64,000 bases of DNA from Caulobacter sp. (GCF_017744445.1 NZ_JAGIBH010000170.1:1-64000), one strand, 5' to 3'. Positions 9,572 to 20,538 are shown, numbered from the stretch's first letter. A program made the numbers and translations. Notes: a model not told the origin generated them from the sequence alone.

Positions 9572-10360
9572 TTACCGAGCGGCCTTCTCGATCGCGTCGG
9601 CCAGGCCGTCCGGATCGGTCAGGAACGGCGTGTGGCCGGTCTGCAGGGTGTATTCGACGCGCACCGGGGTCTTGGCGACCATCTTGGCCTGGAACGCCGG
9701 GCTGATGACCTGGTCCATGGCGGTGTGGATATAGACCTTGTCCACCTTGCCAAAATTAGCGGCGGTCACCTTCACCGGCGTGGCCAGCGGGGCCAGCGGC
9801 TCGTCCAGGATCAGGTCCGGGATCGCCTTGCGCAGGCCGTCCGGGCCGCCATTGGCGAACAGGTCGGCGCGGGCCGAATACTCGATCGAGGCGATCCCCT
9901 TGTCCTTCTGGATCTGCAGGTGCGGGCCGATCTTGGCGTCCGGATCCTGCTGGGCCAGCGAGACCAGCGAGTCGCCGTCCTGCGGCAGGTAGGCGGCCAG
10001 ATAGACCAGCGTCTTGACCTTCTTCGGCGCCTGCTCGGCGGCGGCGGAGACGACGATGCCGCCGAAGCTGTGGCCGACCACGACCGCCGGGCGCTTGGTC
10101 GCGCCCAGGGCCTGGACGACGGTGTCGCGATAGGCGTCCAGGCTGACCTTGTCCGGCGTCATCGGATTGCCCGGGCGGCCCGGCAGGTTGACGGTGACGA
10201 CCTGGTAGCCGTCCTTCTGCAGCTTGGCGGTGACATGGCCCCAGACATCGCCGTTCTCGAAGGCGCCGTGCACCAGGACGATGGGCGGCTTTTCTGCAGC
10301 CATGGCGTTGGCGCCGAAAGCGAAGGCGGAAGTGGCCAGAGCGGCGATGATCGTTTTCAT
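9572..10360 (-). CDS. secreted alpha/beta hydrolase (paralogue of the gene at 11561)
   Basis: From the ATG at 10360 (AGAGGA nine bases upstream) this is 262 residues beginning with a signal peptide (MKTIIAALATSAFAFGANA). The nucleophile elbow GHSFGG puts the catalytic Ser at about residue 98. HG in VLVHGAF supplies the oxyanion region, and the catalytic His is in TGHTPFLTDPDG. After the signal peptide the protein closely matches the second hydrolase at 11561-12328; SLVSLAQQDPDAKIGP is identical in both. The fold suggests an esterase or lactonase, substrate unknown. A motif at 10452-10479 links its control to the AraC gene behind it. Confidence 0.88.
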   Translation of the reverse strand: MKTIIAALATSAFAFGANAMAAEKPPIVLVHGAFENGDVWGHVTAKLQKDGYQVVTVNLPGRPGNPMTPDKVSLDAYRDTVVQALGATKRPAVVVGHSFGGIVVSAAAEQAPKKVKTLVYLAAYLPQDGDSLVSLAQQDPDAKIGPHLQIQKDKGIASIEYSARADLFANGGPDGLRKAIPDLILDEPLAPLATPVKVTAANFGKVDKVYIHTAMDQVISPAFQAKMVAKTPVRVEYTLQTGHTPFLTDPDGLADAIEKAAR

Positions 10361-10451
10361 TGTTCCCATTCCTCTAATCTTTTCCGCGACCTTCATCGGT
10401 GCGGCGAGGAGGAACTTAGGCGGCGAGGGGGCCTTGCGACCATGTTCGGGT

Positions 10452-10479
10452 CTCCGGATCGCATGATCGATCGTCCGGA
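10452..10479 (-). promoter_or_regulatory. 28-bp putative AraC operator, copy 1
   Basis: Read on the minus strand it begins TCCGGACGATC, continues ATCATG and ends CGGAG. It agrees at 22 of 28 positions with 11439-11466 and points the same way relative to its target: 91 bp separate it from the start codon of the secreted hydrolase. A second shared block, GCCTAAGTTCCTCC here and GCCTAGGTTCTTCC there, follows about 30 bp downstream and may be the promoter -10 region. Confidence 0.6.
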
Positions 10480-10487
10480 TTTTAGGA

Positions 10488-11438
10488 CTAGGCGGGCGAC
10501 TGGCGCCGAACCTCGCTGGGCGCGTAGCCGAAGTGGGCCTTGAACGCCCGGCTGAAGGCGGCGTCCGAGGTGTAGCCGCTGCGATAGGCCGCCTCGGTCA
10601 CCTTCAGCCCGCCGCTGCGCAGCAGGTCGGCGGCGATGGTCAGGCGCCAGCGCGACAGGTAGCGCAGCGGCGGCTCGCCCACGGCGGCTGTGAAGCGCTC
10701 GGCGAAGATCGAGCGCGACATGCCGGCGATCTCGGCCAGGGACTGGACCGTCCAGCGATGGAAGGGGTCGCCATGCATGGCGCTCAGCGTCCGGCCGATG
10801 CGCTCTTCGCCCAGGCCCCCGAGCCACCCCATCCGGTTGGCCTCGCTGGCCGCCCAGCTGCGCAGCGTGCGGATCACCAGAAGATCGATCAGGCGCGAGA
10901 TCATCAGGGACGAGCCCGGATTGGGCTCCTGCGCCTCGGCCACCAGGAAGCGCGAGATCGCCGCCAGCCAGGGCGGCGCGCCGTTTTCGCCCTTGGGAAT
11001 GTGGATCAAGGACGGCAGGGACGACATGATCGCCGGCAGCGGGCTGCCCTCGAAGCTGAAGAAGCCGCCGACCAGCTTGGCGCCTTCTGCGTCGCCGCCG
11101 TGGCGCAGGACCAGGCCGTCGCGATCGAAATGGTCGGCGGCGACCGTCTCTATGCTTTCGATCGGCGAGCCGAGGGCGTCGGTCATGACGTGCCCCTTGC
11201 CCTGTGGCAGGAGGATAAGGTCGCCCTCGCGCGCCAGGATCGGCGCCTCGCCAGCCGGGGTGATCCACACCTGGCCGGTCTCGACAAAATGGAAGTGGGC
11301 TGGTCCCGCCTGGAAGCCCAGCCCCCAGGGTGCGCCGAGGATGGCGGTATAGACCAGCTCGCCGCGCAGCCGGATCAGGGTCAGCACCTCGGACAAGACA
11401 TCGTTGCGCGCGGCCGACATGCCGAAGTCTTGGGTCAT
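10488..11438 (-). CDS. AraC-family transcriptional regulator with cupin-type sensor domain
   Basis: This is a 316-residue protein. The N-terminal half is a cupin-like AraC ligand domain (AGPAHFHFVETGQVW, LLPQGKGHV). The C-terminal 100 residues hold two helix-turn-helix units, the second being SGYTSDAAFSRAFKAHFGYAPSEVR. It lies between two paralogous alpha/beta hydrolases and is divergent from the cytoplasmic one. Nearly identical 28-bp motifs abut its own start codon and precede the secreted hydrolase, so it probably controls both and itself. The inducer is likely a hydrolase substrate or product (inference). Confidence 0.9.
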   Translation of the reverse strand: MTQDFGMSAARNDVLSEVLTLIRLRGELVYTAILGAPWGLGFQAGPAHFHFVETGQVWITPAGEAPILAREGDLILLPQGKGHVMTDALGSPIESIETVAADHFDRDGLVLRHGGDAEGAKLVGGFFSFEGSPLPAIMSSLPSLIHIPKGENGAPPWLAAISRFLVAEAQEPNPGSSLMISRLIDLLVIRTLRSWAASEANRMGWLGGLGEERIGRTLSAMHGDPFHRWTVQSLAEIAGMSRSIFAERFTAAVGEPPLRYLSRWRLTIAADLLRSGGLKVTEAAYRSGYTSDAAFSRAFKAHFGYAPSEVRRQSPA

Positions 11439-11466
11439 TCCGGACGATCCATCATGTTATTCGGAG
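11439..11466 (+). promoter_or_regulatory. 28-bp putative AraC operator, copy 2
   Basis: Begins TCCGGACGATC, then ATCATG, and ends CGGAG. It abuts the AraC start codon and lies 94 bp upstream of the cytoplasmic hydrolase start, almost the same spacing and orientation as copy 1 has to the secreted hydrolase. The position would allow AraC to activate the hydrolase and repress itself. Confidence 0.6.
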
Positions 11467-11560
11467 GCTGCGGCATGTCCCGCCTCGGCCCCGGAGCCTA
11501 GGTTCTTCCCCATCGGCGCAGGCCGAAACAAGCCACTTTTTGCTTCATGGGGATACGAAA

Positions 11561-12328
11561 ATGACCACCGAGACCACGAATTCGCCCGCCGCCACCATGG
11601 CTGCAGAAAAGCCGCCGATCGTCCTGGTTCACGGCGCCTTCGCCAACGCCCCCGTCTGGGGCCATGTCGCCGCCCGGCTGCAGGCCGCCGGCCATGAGGT
11701 TGTGGCAATCGACCTGCCGGGCCGCCCCGGCGCGCCGATGGAACCGGGCCAGGTGACCCTGGATCTTCACCGGGACGCCGTGGTCCAGGCCGTGCGCGCC
11801 CTAGGCCGCCCCGCGGTCGTGGTCGGCCACAGCTTCGCCGGCATCGTGACCGCCGCTGCGGCCGAGCAGGCGCCGGAGATCGTCAAGACCATGGTCTTCG
11901 TCGCCGCCTACCTGCCGCGGAACGGCGACTCGCTGGTGTCGCTGGCCCAGCAGGATCCGGACGCCAAGATCGGCCCGCAGCTGCGCATCGACCACGACAA
12001 GGCGATCGCCGTCGTCGACTACGCCGCCCGCGCCGAGCTGTTCGCCAATGACGGCCCCGAGGGCCTGAAGGCCAAGCTGCCCGACCTGATCCTGGACGAG
12101 CCGCTGGCGCCGCTGGCCACGCCCGTCAGCCTCACGGACGCCCGCTTCGGCCAAGTCGACAAGGTCTATGTCCGCACCGCGCTGGACCAGGTCATCAGCC
12201 CGGCCTTCCAGGATCGGATGTTGGCGGCTACGCCGGTGCGCGACACGGTGACCCTGCAGACCGGTCACCTGCCGTTCCTCACCGATCCGGACGGCCTGGC
12301 CAAGGCGATCACCGGCGCCGCGCAATAG
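11561..12328 (+). CDS. cytoplasmic alpha/beta hydrolase (paralogue of the gene at 9572)
   Basis: From the ATG at 11561 (GGGGA upstream) this is 255 residues with no signal peptide; the N-terminus MTTETTNSPAATMAAEKPP is polar. The nucleophile Ser at about residue 91 is in GHSFAG, and the His is in TGHLPFLTDPDG. The sequence from MAAEKPPIVLVHGAF onward tracks the secreted paralogue, in which the same residues follow the signal cleavage site. The pair therefore looks like a duplication whose products act in different compartments. It is divergent from the AraC gene and convergent with the M16 peptidase gene. Substrate unknown. Confidence 0.87.
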   Translation: MTTETTNSPAATMAAEKPPIVLVHGAFANAPVWGHVAARLQAAGHEVVAIDLPGRPGAPMEPGQVTLDLHRDAVVQAVRALGRPAVVVGHSFAGIVTAAAAEQAPEIVKTMVFVAAYLPRNGDSLVSLAQQDPDAKIGPQLRIDHDKAIAVVDYAARAELFANDGPEGLKAKLPDLILDEPLAPLATPVSLTDARFGQVDKVYVRTALDQVISPAFQDRMLAATPVRDTVTLQTGHLPFLTDPDGLAKAITGAAQ

Positions 12329-12370
12329 CGCGGCGACGGTTCGCTGGATCTGTCGGCCCGTCCGAGCGCC

Positions 12371-15136
12371 CTACTTCGCCGCCTTGGCGTCCGCGTCGAT
12401 CACCTTCAGATCCAGCCCCAAGCCCTTCAGCTTCGGCTCCACGACGGCGCGATCGCCAACCACCACCCAGATCAGCTCGTCGGGCCTGATGGCCTTGCGG
12501 GCGGCGGCGGTGGCGCTGTCGATGGTCACGGCGCGGACGTCGGTCGGGTAGTTGTCGGGATAGCTGTCGGGCAGATTGAAATTCACCAGGTCCGAGATCG
12601 TGCCCGAGACGCCCCAGCCGGTTTCCCAGTTGCCGGGCAGGGACAGGGTCAGGCTGTTCTGGGCCTTGGCCAGTTCGGCGGCGGTGATCGGCTTGTCGCC
12701 GATGATGGCGGTCAGTTCCTTGCGGGCCTCGGTGAACGACTCGGCGGTCTTGTCGGTCTGGACCGGGGCAAAGGCGACGAACATCCGGGTGCCGCGCGCG
12801 CCGCGCACGAAGCTGCCGGCGCCGTAGGACCAGTGCTTGTCCTCGCGCAGGTTCATGTTCAGGCGCGAGACGAAGTCGCCGCCGACCACGGCGTTGGTCA
12901 CGTCGATGGCGGCCTCGTCGGCCGGATCGCGCGGCGCGAGCAGGTTGCCGACCATGATCATCGACTGCTGCGCGCCGGGACGGTCGATCAGATAGACCGC
13001 GCCCTTCTTGGGTTGCGTGATCAGCGGGGCCTTCTTCTGGGTCTGCGCGCCGGTCCAGTCGCCCAGCTGGGCCTCCAGCTTGGGCATGATTTCAGCCAGG
13101 GTGGTGTCGCCGACCACGATCAGGGTGGCGTCCTTGGGCTGCAGCCAGGCCTTCTGGAAGGCCACGAGGTCGTCGCGGGTGATGGCGCTCACCGTCGCCT
13201 CGGTCGACAGCAGACCGTAGGCGCTGCCCTCGCCATAGGCCAGCACCGGCAGGACGCGCGAGGCCATGGCGTTGGGGCTCTGCTTGGCCTGCTGGATGCC
13301 GGCGATCGACAGCTTCTTGCGGCGGTCGAGGTCGTCTTGCGTGAAGGCCGGGTTGCGCAGCACGTCGGCATAGATGGCCAGGGCCGGGTCCAGGGTGGTG
13401 GTCAGGGTGCTGAGCGAGATCGAGCCGGAGTCCAGGCCGTTGGAAGTGCTGAGCCCGGCGCCCAGCTGGGCCAGCTCGCGGCTCAGGGTCAGGTTGTCGC
13501 GATGGGTGGTGCCGTCGCTCATCATGCCCATGGCCAGGCTCGAGACCCCCGGCTTGGCGCCGCCGGCCTCGGCGGCCAGACCCGCGTCGAACTGGGTGCT
13601 GAGCAGGATCTGCGGGGTGTCGTGGCGCTCGGCGACGATCACCTTCAGGCCGTTCGACAGGGTCCCGCGCTGCAGCTTGGCGAAGGCGGGCGCCTTGAGC
13701 GCGCCGACCTCGGGCATGGTCTTGCGGTCGGCGCCGGCGGCGGCGGCCTGATAGTTGGGGAAGGGCGTGACGGTCAGGGTCAGGTCGCCGTCCGTCAGCC
13801 ACTTGCGGCCGGCCGCGACCAGGTCGGCGGCCTTGGCGTCGCGGATGCGGGCGACGCTCTTCTTGTAGGCGCCGGCGTCGCCCAGGAAGACCTGGTTCTG
13901 GGCCAGAATGTCGGACTTGCCGCCGAAGCCGCCGATTCGCTCGGACCCGCGCACGATGTCGGCCAGCTGGTTGGTGCGGACCTTGGCGACCTCTTCCGGC
14001 GTGGGGCCATCGCGCAGCAGGCGCTGGAACTCCTCGTCGAAGGCCTTTTCGACCGCGGCCGCGTCGCCGCCCGGCTTGACGGTGATGGTGACCAGGAACC
14101 AGCCGCCGATCTCGCTGGCATAGGCGCTGGCCCCGACCTGGGTGGCGGTCTGGTCGGTGAACACCAGCCGCTTGTAGAAGCGCGAGGTCTTGTCCGAGAC
14201 CATCACGTCGCTGAGCAGGCTCAGATAGTCGACATCGGCCGCGCCGAAGCCGGGGATGTTCCAGACCTTGTAGATCCGCGACTGGGGCACGCGGTCCTGC
14301 ATCTCGGCGCGCTGCGAGCCGGTGCGCTTGGCGACCCATTCCTTCTGGCGGGCCACGGGCGGGCCCGAGGGGATGTCGCCGAAGTACTTCTCGACCTTGG
14401 CCTTGGCTTCCGCGACCGTGATGTCGCCGGCCAGGACGATGGTGGCGTTGGCCGGGCCGTAATAGGTCTTGAACCAGGTCTTCACGTCGTCCAGCGAGGC
14501 GGCGTCCAGGTCTTCCATCGAGCCGATCACCGTGTGCCCATAGGGGTGGTCGCGGTGGTAGGTGCTCTCGGTCAGCATGGTCCAGACCTTGCCGTAGGGC
14601 TGGTTCTCGCCCTGGCGCTTCTCGTTCTGGACGACGCCGCGCTGCTCATCCAGGCGGGCCTTGTCGACGGCGCCCAAGAGCCAGCCCATGCGGTCGCTTT
14701 CCAGCCACAGCACCTGGTCGAGGGCCGCCGTCGGGACGTTCTCGAAATAGTTGGTGCGGTCGTTGTTGGTGGTGCCGTTCATGTCGGTGGCGCCGACCTT
14801 CTCCAGCGCCTTGAACCAGTCCTCGTTGTAGTGCTCCGAGCCGTTGAACATCAGGTGCTCGAACAGGTGGGCGAAGCCGGTCTTGCCGGCGGGCTCGTTC
14901 TTGGAGCCGACGTGGTACCAGACGTTCACCGCCACGATCGGGGCCTTGTGATCCTCGTGCACGATCACGGTCAGGCCGTTGGCCAGCTTGAAGGTCGTGT
15001 GCGGGATGTCGATCGAGGGCAGGTTCACGGCCATCGCGCCGGTGACCTTTTGCGCGGGCTTGGCCGGCGTGGCGGCAAGAGCAGGCGCGCCGGCCAGCAG
15101 GGCGACGGCGGCGACGGAAGCGAGCAAGGTCTTCAT
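12371..15136 (-). CDS. exported M16 family zinc peptidase (pitrilysin/insulinase type), two-unit
   Basis: This 921-residue protein has a signal peptide (LLAGAPALAATPA). The inverted zinc motif HLFEH is at about residues 90-94 in GFAHLFEHLMFNGS, with the distal Glu in the EQRGVVQNE region. The length fits a duplicated M16 protein: an active N-terminal half and an inactive C-terminal half that lacks the zinc motif. It probably degrades peptides in the periplasm. It stands alone, converging with the cytoplasmic hydrolase gene and divergent from the EthD gene. Confidence 0.92.
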   Translation of the reverse strand: MKTLLASVAAVALLAGAPALAATPAKPAQKVTGAMAVNLPSIDIPHTTFKLANGLTVIVHEDHKAPIVAVNVWYHVGSKNEPAGKTGFAHLFEHLMFNGSEHYNEDWFKALEKVGATDMNGTTNNDRTNYFENVPTAALDQVLWLESDRMGWLLGAVDKARLDEQRGVVQNEKRQGENQPYGKVWTMLTESTYHRDHPYGHTVIGSMEDLDAASLDDVKTWFKTYYGPANATIVLAGDITVAEAKAKVEKYFGDIPSGPPVARQKEWVAKRTGSQRAEMQDRVPQSRIYKVWNIPGFGAADVDYLSLLSDVMVSDKTSRFYKRLVFTDQTATQVGASAYASEIGGWFLVTITVKPGGDAAAVEKAFDEEFQRLLRDGPTPEEVAKVRTNQLADIVRGSERIGGFGGKSDILAQNQVFLGDAGAYKKSVARIRDAKAADLVAAGRKWLTDGDLTLTVTPFPNYQAAAAGADRKTMPEVGALKAPAFAKLQRGTLSNGLKVIVAERHDTPQILLSTQFDAGLAAEAGGAKPGVSSLAMGMMSDGTTHRDNLTLSRELAQLGAGLSTSNGLDSGSISLSTLTTTLDPALAIYADVLRNPAFTQDDLDRRKKLSIAGIQQAKQSPNAMASRVLPVLAYGEGSAYGLLSTEATVSAITRDDLVAFQKAWLQPKDATLIVVGDTTLAEIMPKLEAQLGDWTGAQTQKKAPLITQPKKGAVYLIDRPGAQQSMIMVGNLLAPRDPADEAAIDVTNAVVGGDFVSRLNMNLREDKHWSYGAGSFVRGARGTRMFVAFAPVQTDKTAESFTEARKELTAIIGDKPITAAELAKAQNSLTLSLPGNWETGWGVSGTISDLVNFNLPDSYPDNYPTDVRAVTIDSATAAARKAIRPDELIWVVVGDRAVVEPKLKGLGLDLKVIDADAKAAK

Positions 15137-15301
15137 GACGATCCCAGGTGATAGAGCCGCTCCCCGACGAGCGAAGGTTTCACCTTAGGTTGCGTTTCGA
15201 GGTGAAAACAAGCCCAAGCTTGCGAGCCGTTTGACTCTTCCCCGACGGCGCCCGGTAGGGTCGCTCTCGTGCGGTCGACAGGACCGTTCGGAGAGACCGC
15301 C

Positions 15302-15613
15302 ATGGCCGTATTCACCGTGCTCTATCCCGCCCGCGACGGGGCGAAGTTCGATCTGGACTACTACGAGGCGACCCACATCCCGCTGGTCAAGGACGCCTTC
15401 ACGGCCACGGGGCTGGAGCATGTTCAGGTGCTCAAAGGCCTGGCCGCGCCGGGCGGTGGTCCCGCGCCATACATCGCGATGGTCAATCTCACCTTCCGCG
15501 ACGCCGAGGCGCTGGCGGCTTCGCTGGGCGGACCCCGCGCGGCCGAAGTGATGGCCGACGTCGCCAACTTCACCGACATCCAGCCGATCGCCCAGATCAG
15601 CGAGGCGCGTTAG
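15302..15613 (+). CDS. EthD-family protein
   Basis: This is a 103-residue protein from the ATG at 15302, with GGAG eight bases upstream. The start MAVFTVLYPARDGAKFDLDY followed by THIPLVKDAF matches the EthD family of small ferredoxin-like (dimeric alpha+beta barrel) proteins. EthD itself is needed for ether degradation by cytochrome P450 in Rhodococcus, but most family members have no assigned role. It converges with flmB, 9 bp away. Its role here is unknown. Confidence 0.8.
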   Translation: MAVFTVLYPARDGAKFDLDYYEATHIPLVKDAFTATGLEHVQVLKGLAAPGGGPAPYIAMVNLTFRDAEALAASLGGPRAAEVMADVANFTDIQPIAQISEAR

Positions 15614-15622
15614 TCCCCAAGC

Positions 15623-17934
<2,312 letters not shown>

Positions 17935-17936
17935 TC

Positions 17937-18356
17937 ATGCGCCGCACCCGCCTCCTTCCGATCGCCCTGATCGCCGCCCTCGCCGGCGGCTCCCTGGCCG
18001 CGCCGACGGTCGCCTTCGCCGGTCACGGCGGGGGCGAGGAGAAGAAGGCGCCGCCGACCTATTTCGCCCTGGACCCGATCAATGCGGTGGTCCTGCGCCG
18101 TGACGGCCGCCGGGGCGTGATGACCGTCGAGGCGGGCATCCAGGCCAAGGATCCGGTGCTGATGACCCGCGCCCAGGCCTCGACGCCGCGCCTGCGGGCC
18201 GCTTTCGCCCAGGTGCTGATGATCTATGCCGCCGGCCTGCGCGGCGGCGTGGCCCCGGACATGGACCATGTCGGCCGCGAGCTGCAGAAGGCCTGCGACC
18301 AGGTGCTGGGCAAGCCCGGCGCCAAGGTTCTGATGGGCTCGGCCCTGCTCAGCTAA
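17937..18356 (+). CDS. exported or membrane-anchored protein of unknown function
   Basis: This is a 139-residue protein with a signal peptide or membrane anchor (LLPIALIAALAGGSLAAPTVAFA) and AAGG in the upstream leader. The mature part, APPTYFALDPINAVVLRRD and later MTVEAGIQAKDPVL, faintly resembles the C-terminal domain of flagellar FliL. That would fit its position beside flmA/flmB, but the similarity is only a pattern judgement. It is divergent from flmA. Confidence 0.7.
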   Translation: MRRTRLLPIALIAALAGGSLAAPTVAFAGHGGGEEKKAPPTYFALDPINAVVLRRDGRRGVMTVEAGIQAKDPVLMTRAQASTPRLRAAFAQVLMIYAAGLRGGVAPDMDHVGRELQKACDQVLGKPGAKVLMGSALLS

Positions 18357-18388
18357 CTCTCGACCCGCTGACCTCTATCAAAACATCA

Positions 18389-18529
18389 TGCCTTCCTAGG
18401 CCTTGTGCCTAGGACCCATGGCGCGGCTGGGCTGTGCTTACGAGCACGCGAGCCGCCAAAGTGGGCGGGCGCAGGGTGGCGGCTTGAGCAGCGGAACGAT
18501 GGGTCCTAGGCACAAGGCCTAGGAAGGCA
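18389..18529. repeat. 141-bp element with 31-bp perfect terminal inverted repeats, copy 1
   Basis: The left arm 18389-18419 begins TGCCTTCCTAGGCCTTGTG and the right arm 18499-18529 is its exact reverse complement. The 79-bp centre has no ORF. A second copy with identical arms is at 20399-20538 in the opposite orientation, and the centres share blocks such as CGTTCC, TGGCGGC and CCCAGCCG. There is no transposase; it is a REP/MITE-like intergenic element. Confidence 0.85.
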
Positions 18530-18550
18530 GGGATGGAGAGCTGAGAAGAT

Positions 18551-19036
18551 TTAGCTCTTCGACTTCCGCCGCGCCCGAAAGAACCCTCGCAGCAAGTCCG
18601 CGCTTTCCTCCGCCAGCACCCCGCCGGTGACTTCCGGCCGCCAGTGGCAGGTCGGTTGGGCGAAGAACTTGGGGCCGTGCACGACCGCGCCGCCCTTGGG
18701 GTCTTCGGCCCCGAACACCACCCGGCCGATCCGCGCATGGCTGATGGCCCCGGCGCACATGGCGCAGGGCTCCAGGGTCACGACCAGGGTCAGGTCGGTG
18801 AGGCGGTAGTTCTCCAGCTTGGCGGCGGCGGCGCGCATGGCCGCGATCTCGGCATGGGCCGTGGGGTCATGGGCGGCGATCGGACCGTTGCCGGCCGTGG
18901 CGATCACCTCGCCGGTCTTCGGGTCCAGGATCACCGCGCCGACCGGGGTTTCGCCCGCCTCGGCCGCCGCGCGGGCGGCGTCCAGCGCCAGCCGCATCAT
19001 GCGGTGGTCTTGATCCTCGTCCTGATCGGTGTGCAT
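18551..19036 (-). CDS. tadA: tRNA-specific adenosine deaminase TadA
   Basis: This 161-residue cytidine-deaminase-fold protein has the zinc and catalytic motif HAEIAAM and the second zinc motif PCAMC. Together with the GNGPIAAHDPTAHAE region this is the TadA signature. TadA converts A34 to inosine in the anticodon of tRNA-Arg(ACG). I chose the ATG at 19036; ATGs at 19000 and 18997 would also leave the domain intact. It is divergent from the pseudouridine synthase, and the intervening 52 bp must serve both. A repeat element lies just downstream. Confidence 0.9.
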   Translation of the reverse strand: MHTDQDEDQDHRMMRLALDAARAAAEAGETPVGAVILDPKTGEVIATAGNGPIAAHDPTAHAEIAAMRAAAAKLENYRLTDLTLVVTLEPCAMCAGAISHARIGRVVFGAEDPKGGAVVHGPKFFAQPTCHWRPEVTGGVLAEESADLLRGFFRARRKSKS

Positions 19037-19088
19037 TACCAAGAAAAGCCCATCGAGAGATGCGCCCAGCCCGAGAAGGACGCCGAAA

Positions 19089-20378
19089 ATGACCAAACCT
19101 CACGATCCCCTATACGAACCGCACCTCGACGGCGAGGACGGCGATCTGGAGAACGGTCCTGGCGAGCGGGTGGCCAAGGCCCTGGCGCGGGCCGGCGTGG
19201 CCTCGCGGCGCGAGGTCGAGCGGCTGATCGAGGCCGGTCGCGTGGCGATCAACGGCAAGGTTCTGACCACGCCGGCGGTGAAGGTCCAGCCCGGCGACTT
19301 CCTCACCGTCGACGGCCAGCTGGTGGCCGAGCGCGAGCCGACCCGGATCTTCCGCTACCACAAGCCCACCGGGCTGATGACCACTCACAACGACCCCAAG
19401 GGCCGGCCGACCGTGTTCGGCTCGCTGCCCAAGGACCTGCCGCGCCTGATCTCGGTCGGCCGCCTGGACTTGAACTCCGAAGGCCTGCTGCTGCTGACCA
19501 ATGACGGCGAGCTGTCGCGCGCCCTGGAAACGCCCAGCAACGCCTGGGTTCGCCGCTATCGCGCCCGCGCCTTCGGCGACACGACGCAAGCCAAGCTGGA
19601 CAGCCTGAAGGACGGGATCACCGTCGAGGGCGTCAAGTATGGTTCGATCGAGGCCAAGATCGACAAGGCCCACGAAAAGGCCGGCGGCAAGAACATCTGG
19701 CTCACGGTCAGCCTGTCGGAAGGCAAGAACCGCGAAGTCCGCAAGGTGCTGGAAGCGATCGGCCTGAAGGTCAACCGCCTGATCCGCATGTCCTATGGCC
19801 CCTTCGCGCTCGGGGTGCTGGAAGCCGGCCAGATCGAGGAGGTCGGGCCGCGAGTGATCCGCGAGCTGCTGGAAGGCATCGTCTCCGAAGAGAACATGCC
19901 GACCGGCGACCGTCCCAAGTTCGGCGGCATCGCCAACGCGGCCAAGGCCCCCGGTACGGCCGGCGGCGGCGACGTCCAGCGCCGGGGCGCGCCGCGCGCC
20001 GATCGCGCCGTCAAGCTGGACGTTCCGGAAAAGCCCGAGAAGCCGGTCTACAAGGCCGGCTGGGCCAAGCCGAAGAAGAAGGTCTCGCCGCATGGTCCGG
20101 CGAAGGGCCCAAGCAAGGGTCCTGGCAAGGCTCCGGCCGCCAAGGCTAAGCGCCCCGCCAAGTCGATCGAGAGCAAGTTCATCGACATCGGCAAACCCGC
20201 CGCGCGCGGCAAGCCGGCGGCGCCGCGTCCAGGCGCCAAGCCCGCCGATGGCGCGGCGCGTCGGGTGTCGGAGAAGCCGGGTCGGGCGGCGGCGCGTTCA
20301 GGGGCGAAGCCGAGCGGTGGCGTGGGGCGTGGTCCGGCGCCGCGTGGCAATGCTCCGCGCGGTGGCCCCAAGCGGTAG
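19089..20378 (+). CDS. rluB: rRNA pseudouridine synthase, RluB/RsuA family, with long basic tail
   Basis: This is a 429-residue protein from the ATG at 19089 (GAAGGA eight bases upstream). An S4 RNA-binding domain (KALARAGVASRREVERLIE) is followed by the synthase domain with the catalytic Asp in GRLDLNSEGLLLLTNDG and the motif GKNREVRKVLEAIGL. It should make pseudouridine in 23S rRNA near the peptidyl-transferase centre. About 140 C-terminal residues are low-complexity Lys/Pro/Ala/Arg/Gly, probably disordered and RNA-binding; E. coli RluB has a shorter tail. It is flanked downstream by a 140-bp repeat. Confidence 0.88.
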   Translation: MTKPHDPLYEPHLDGEDGDLENGPGERVAKALARAGVASRREVERLIEAGRVAINGKVLTTPAVKVQPGDFLTVDGQLVAEREPTRIFRYHKPTGLMTTHNDPKGRPTVFGSLPKDLPRLISVGRLDLNSEGLLLLTNDGELSRALETPSNAWVRRYRARAFGDTTQAKLDSLKDGITVEGVKYGSIEAKIDKAHEKAGGKNIWLTVSLSEGKNREVRKVLEAIGLKVNRLIRMSYGPFALGVLEAGQIEEVGPRVIRELLEGIVSEENMPTGDRPKFGGIANAAKAPGTAGGGDVQRRGAPRADRAVKLDVPEKPEKPVYKAGWAKPKKKVSPHGPAKGPSKGPGKAPAAKAKRPAKSIESKFIDIGKPAARGKPAAPRPGAKPADGAARRVSEKPGRAAARSGAKPSGGVGRGPAPRGNAPRGGPKR

Positions 20379-20398
20379 GCTAACCGCAATCCACAACC

Positions 20399-20538
20399 TG
20401 CCTTCCTAGGCCTTGTGCCTAGGACCCATCGTTCCGGGATCTCCGAGGAGGCAAGCGTGCGCCCACGCTGGCGGCAATCTGCTGGAAGCTTTGGGCCCAG
20501 CCGATCCATGGGTCCTAGGCACAAGGCCTAGGAAGGCA
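20399..20538. repeat. 140-bp element with 31-bp perfect terminal inverted repeats, copy 2
   Basis: The arms 20399-20429 and 20508-20538 are exact reverse complements and match the arms of the element at 18389-18529. The centre is diverged but alignable to the other copy when reversed. It sits between the convergent rluB and CPBP genes, where it could terminate transcription from either side. Confidence 0.85.
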
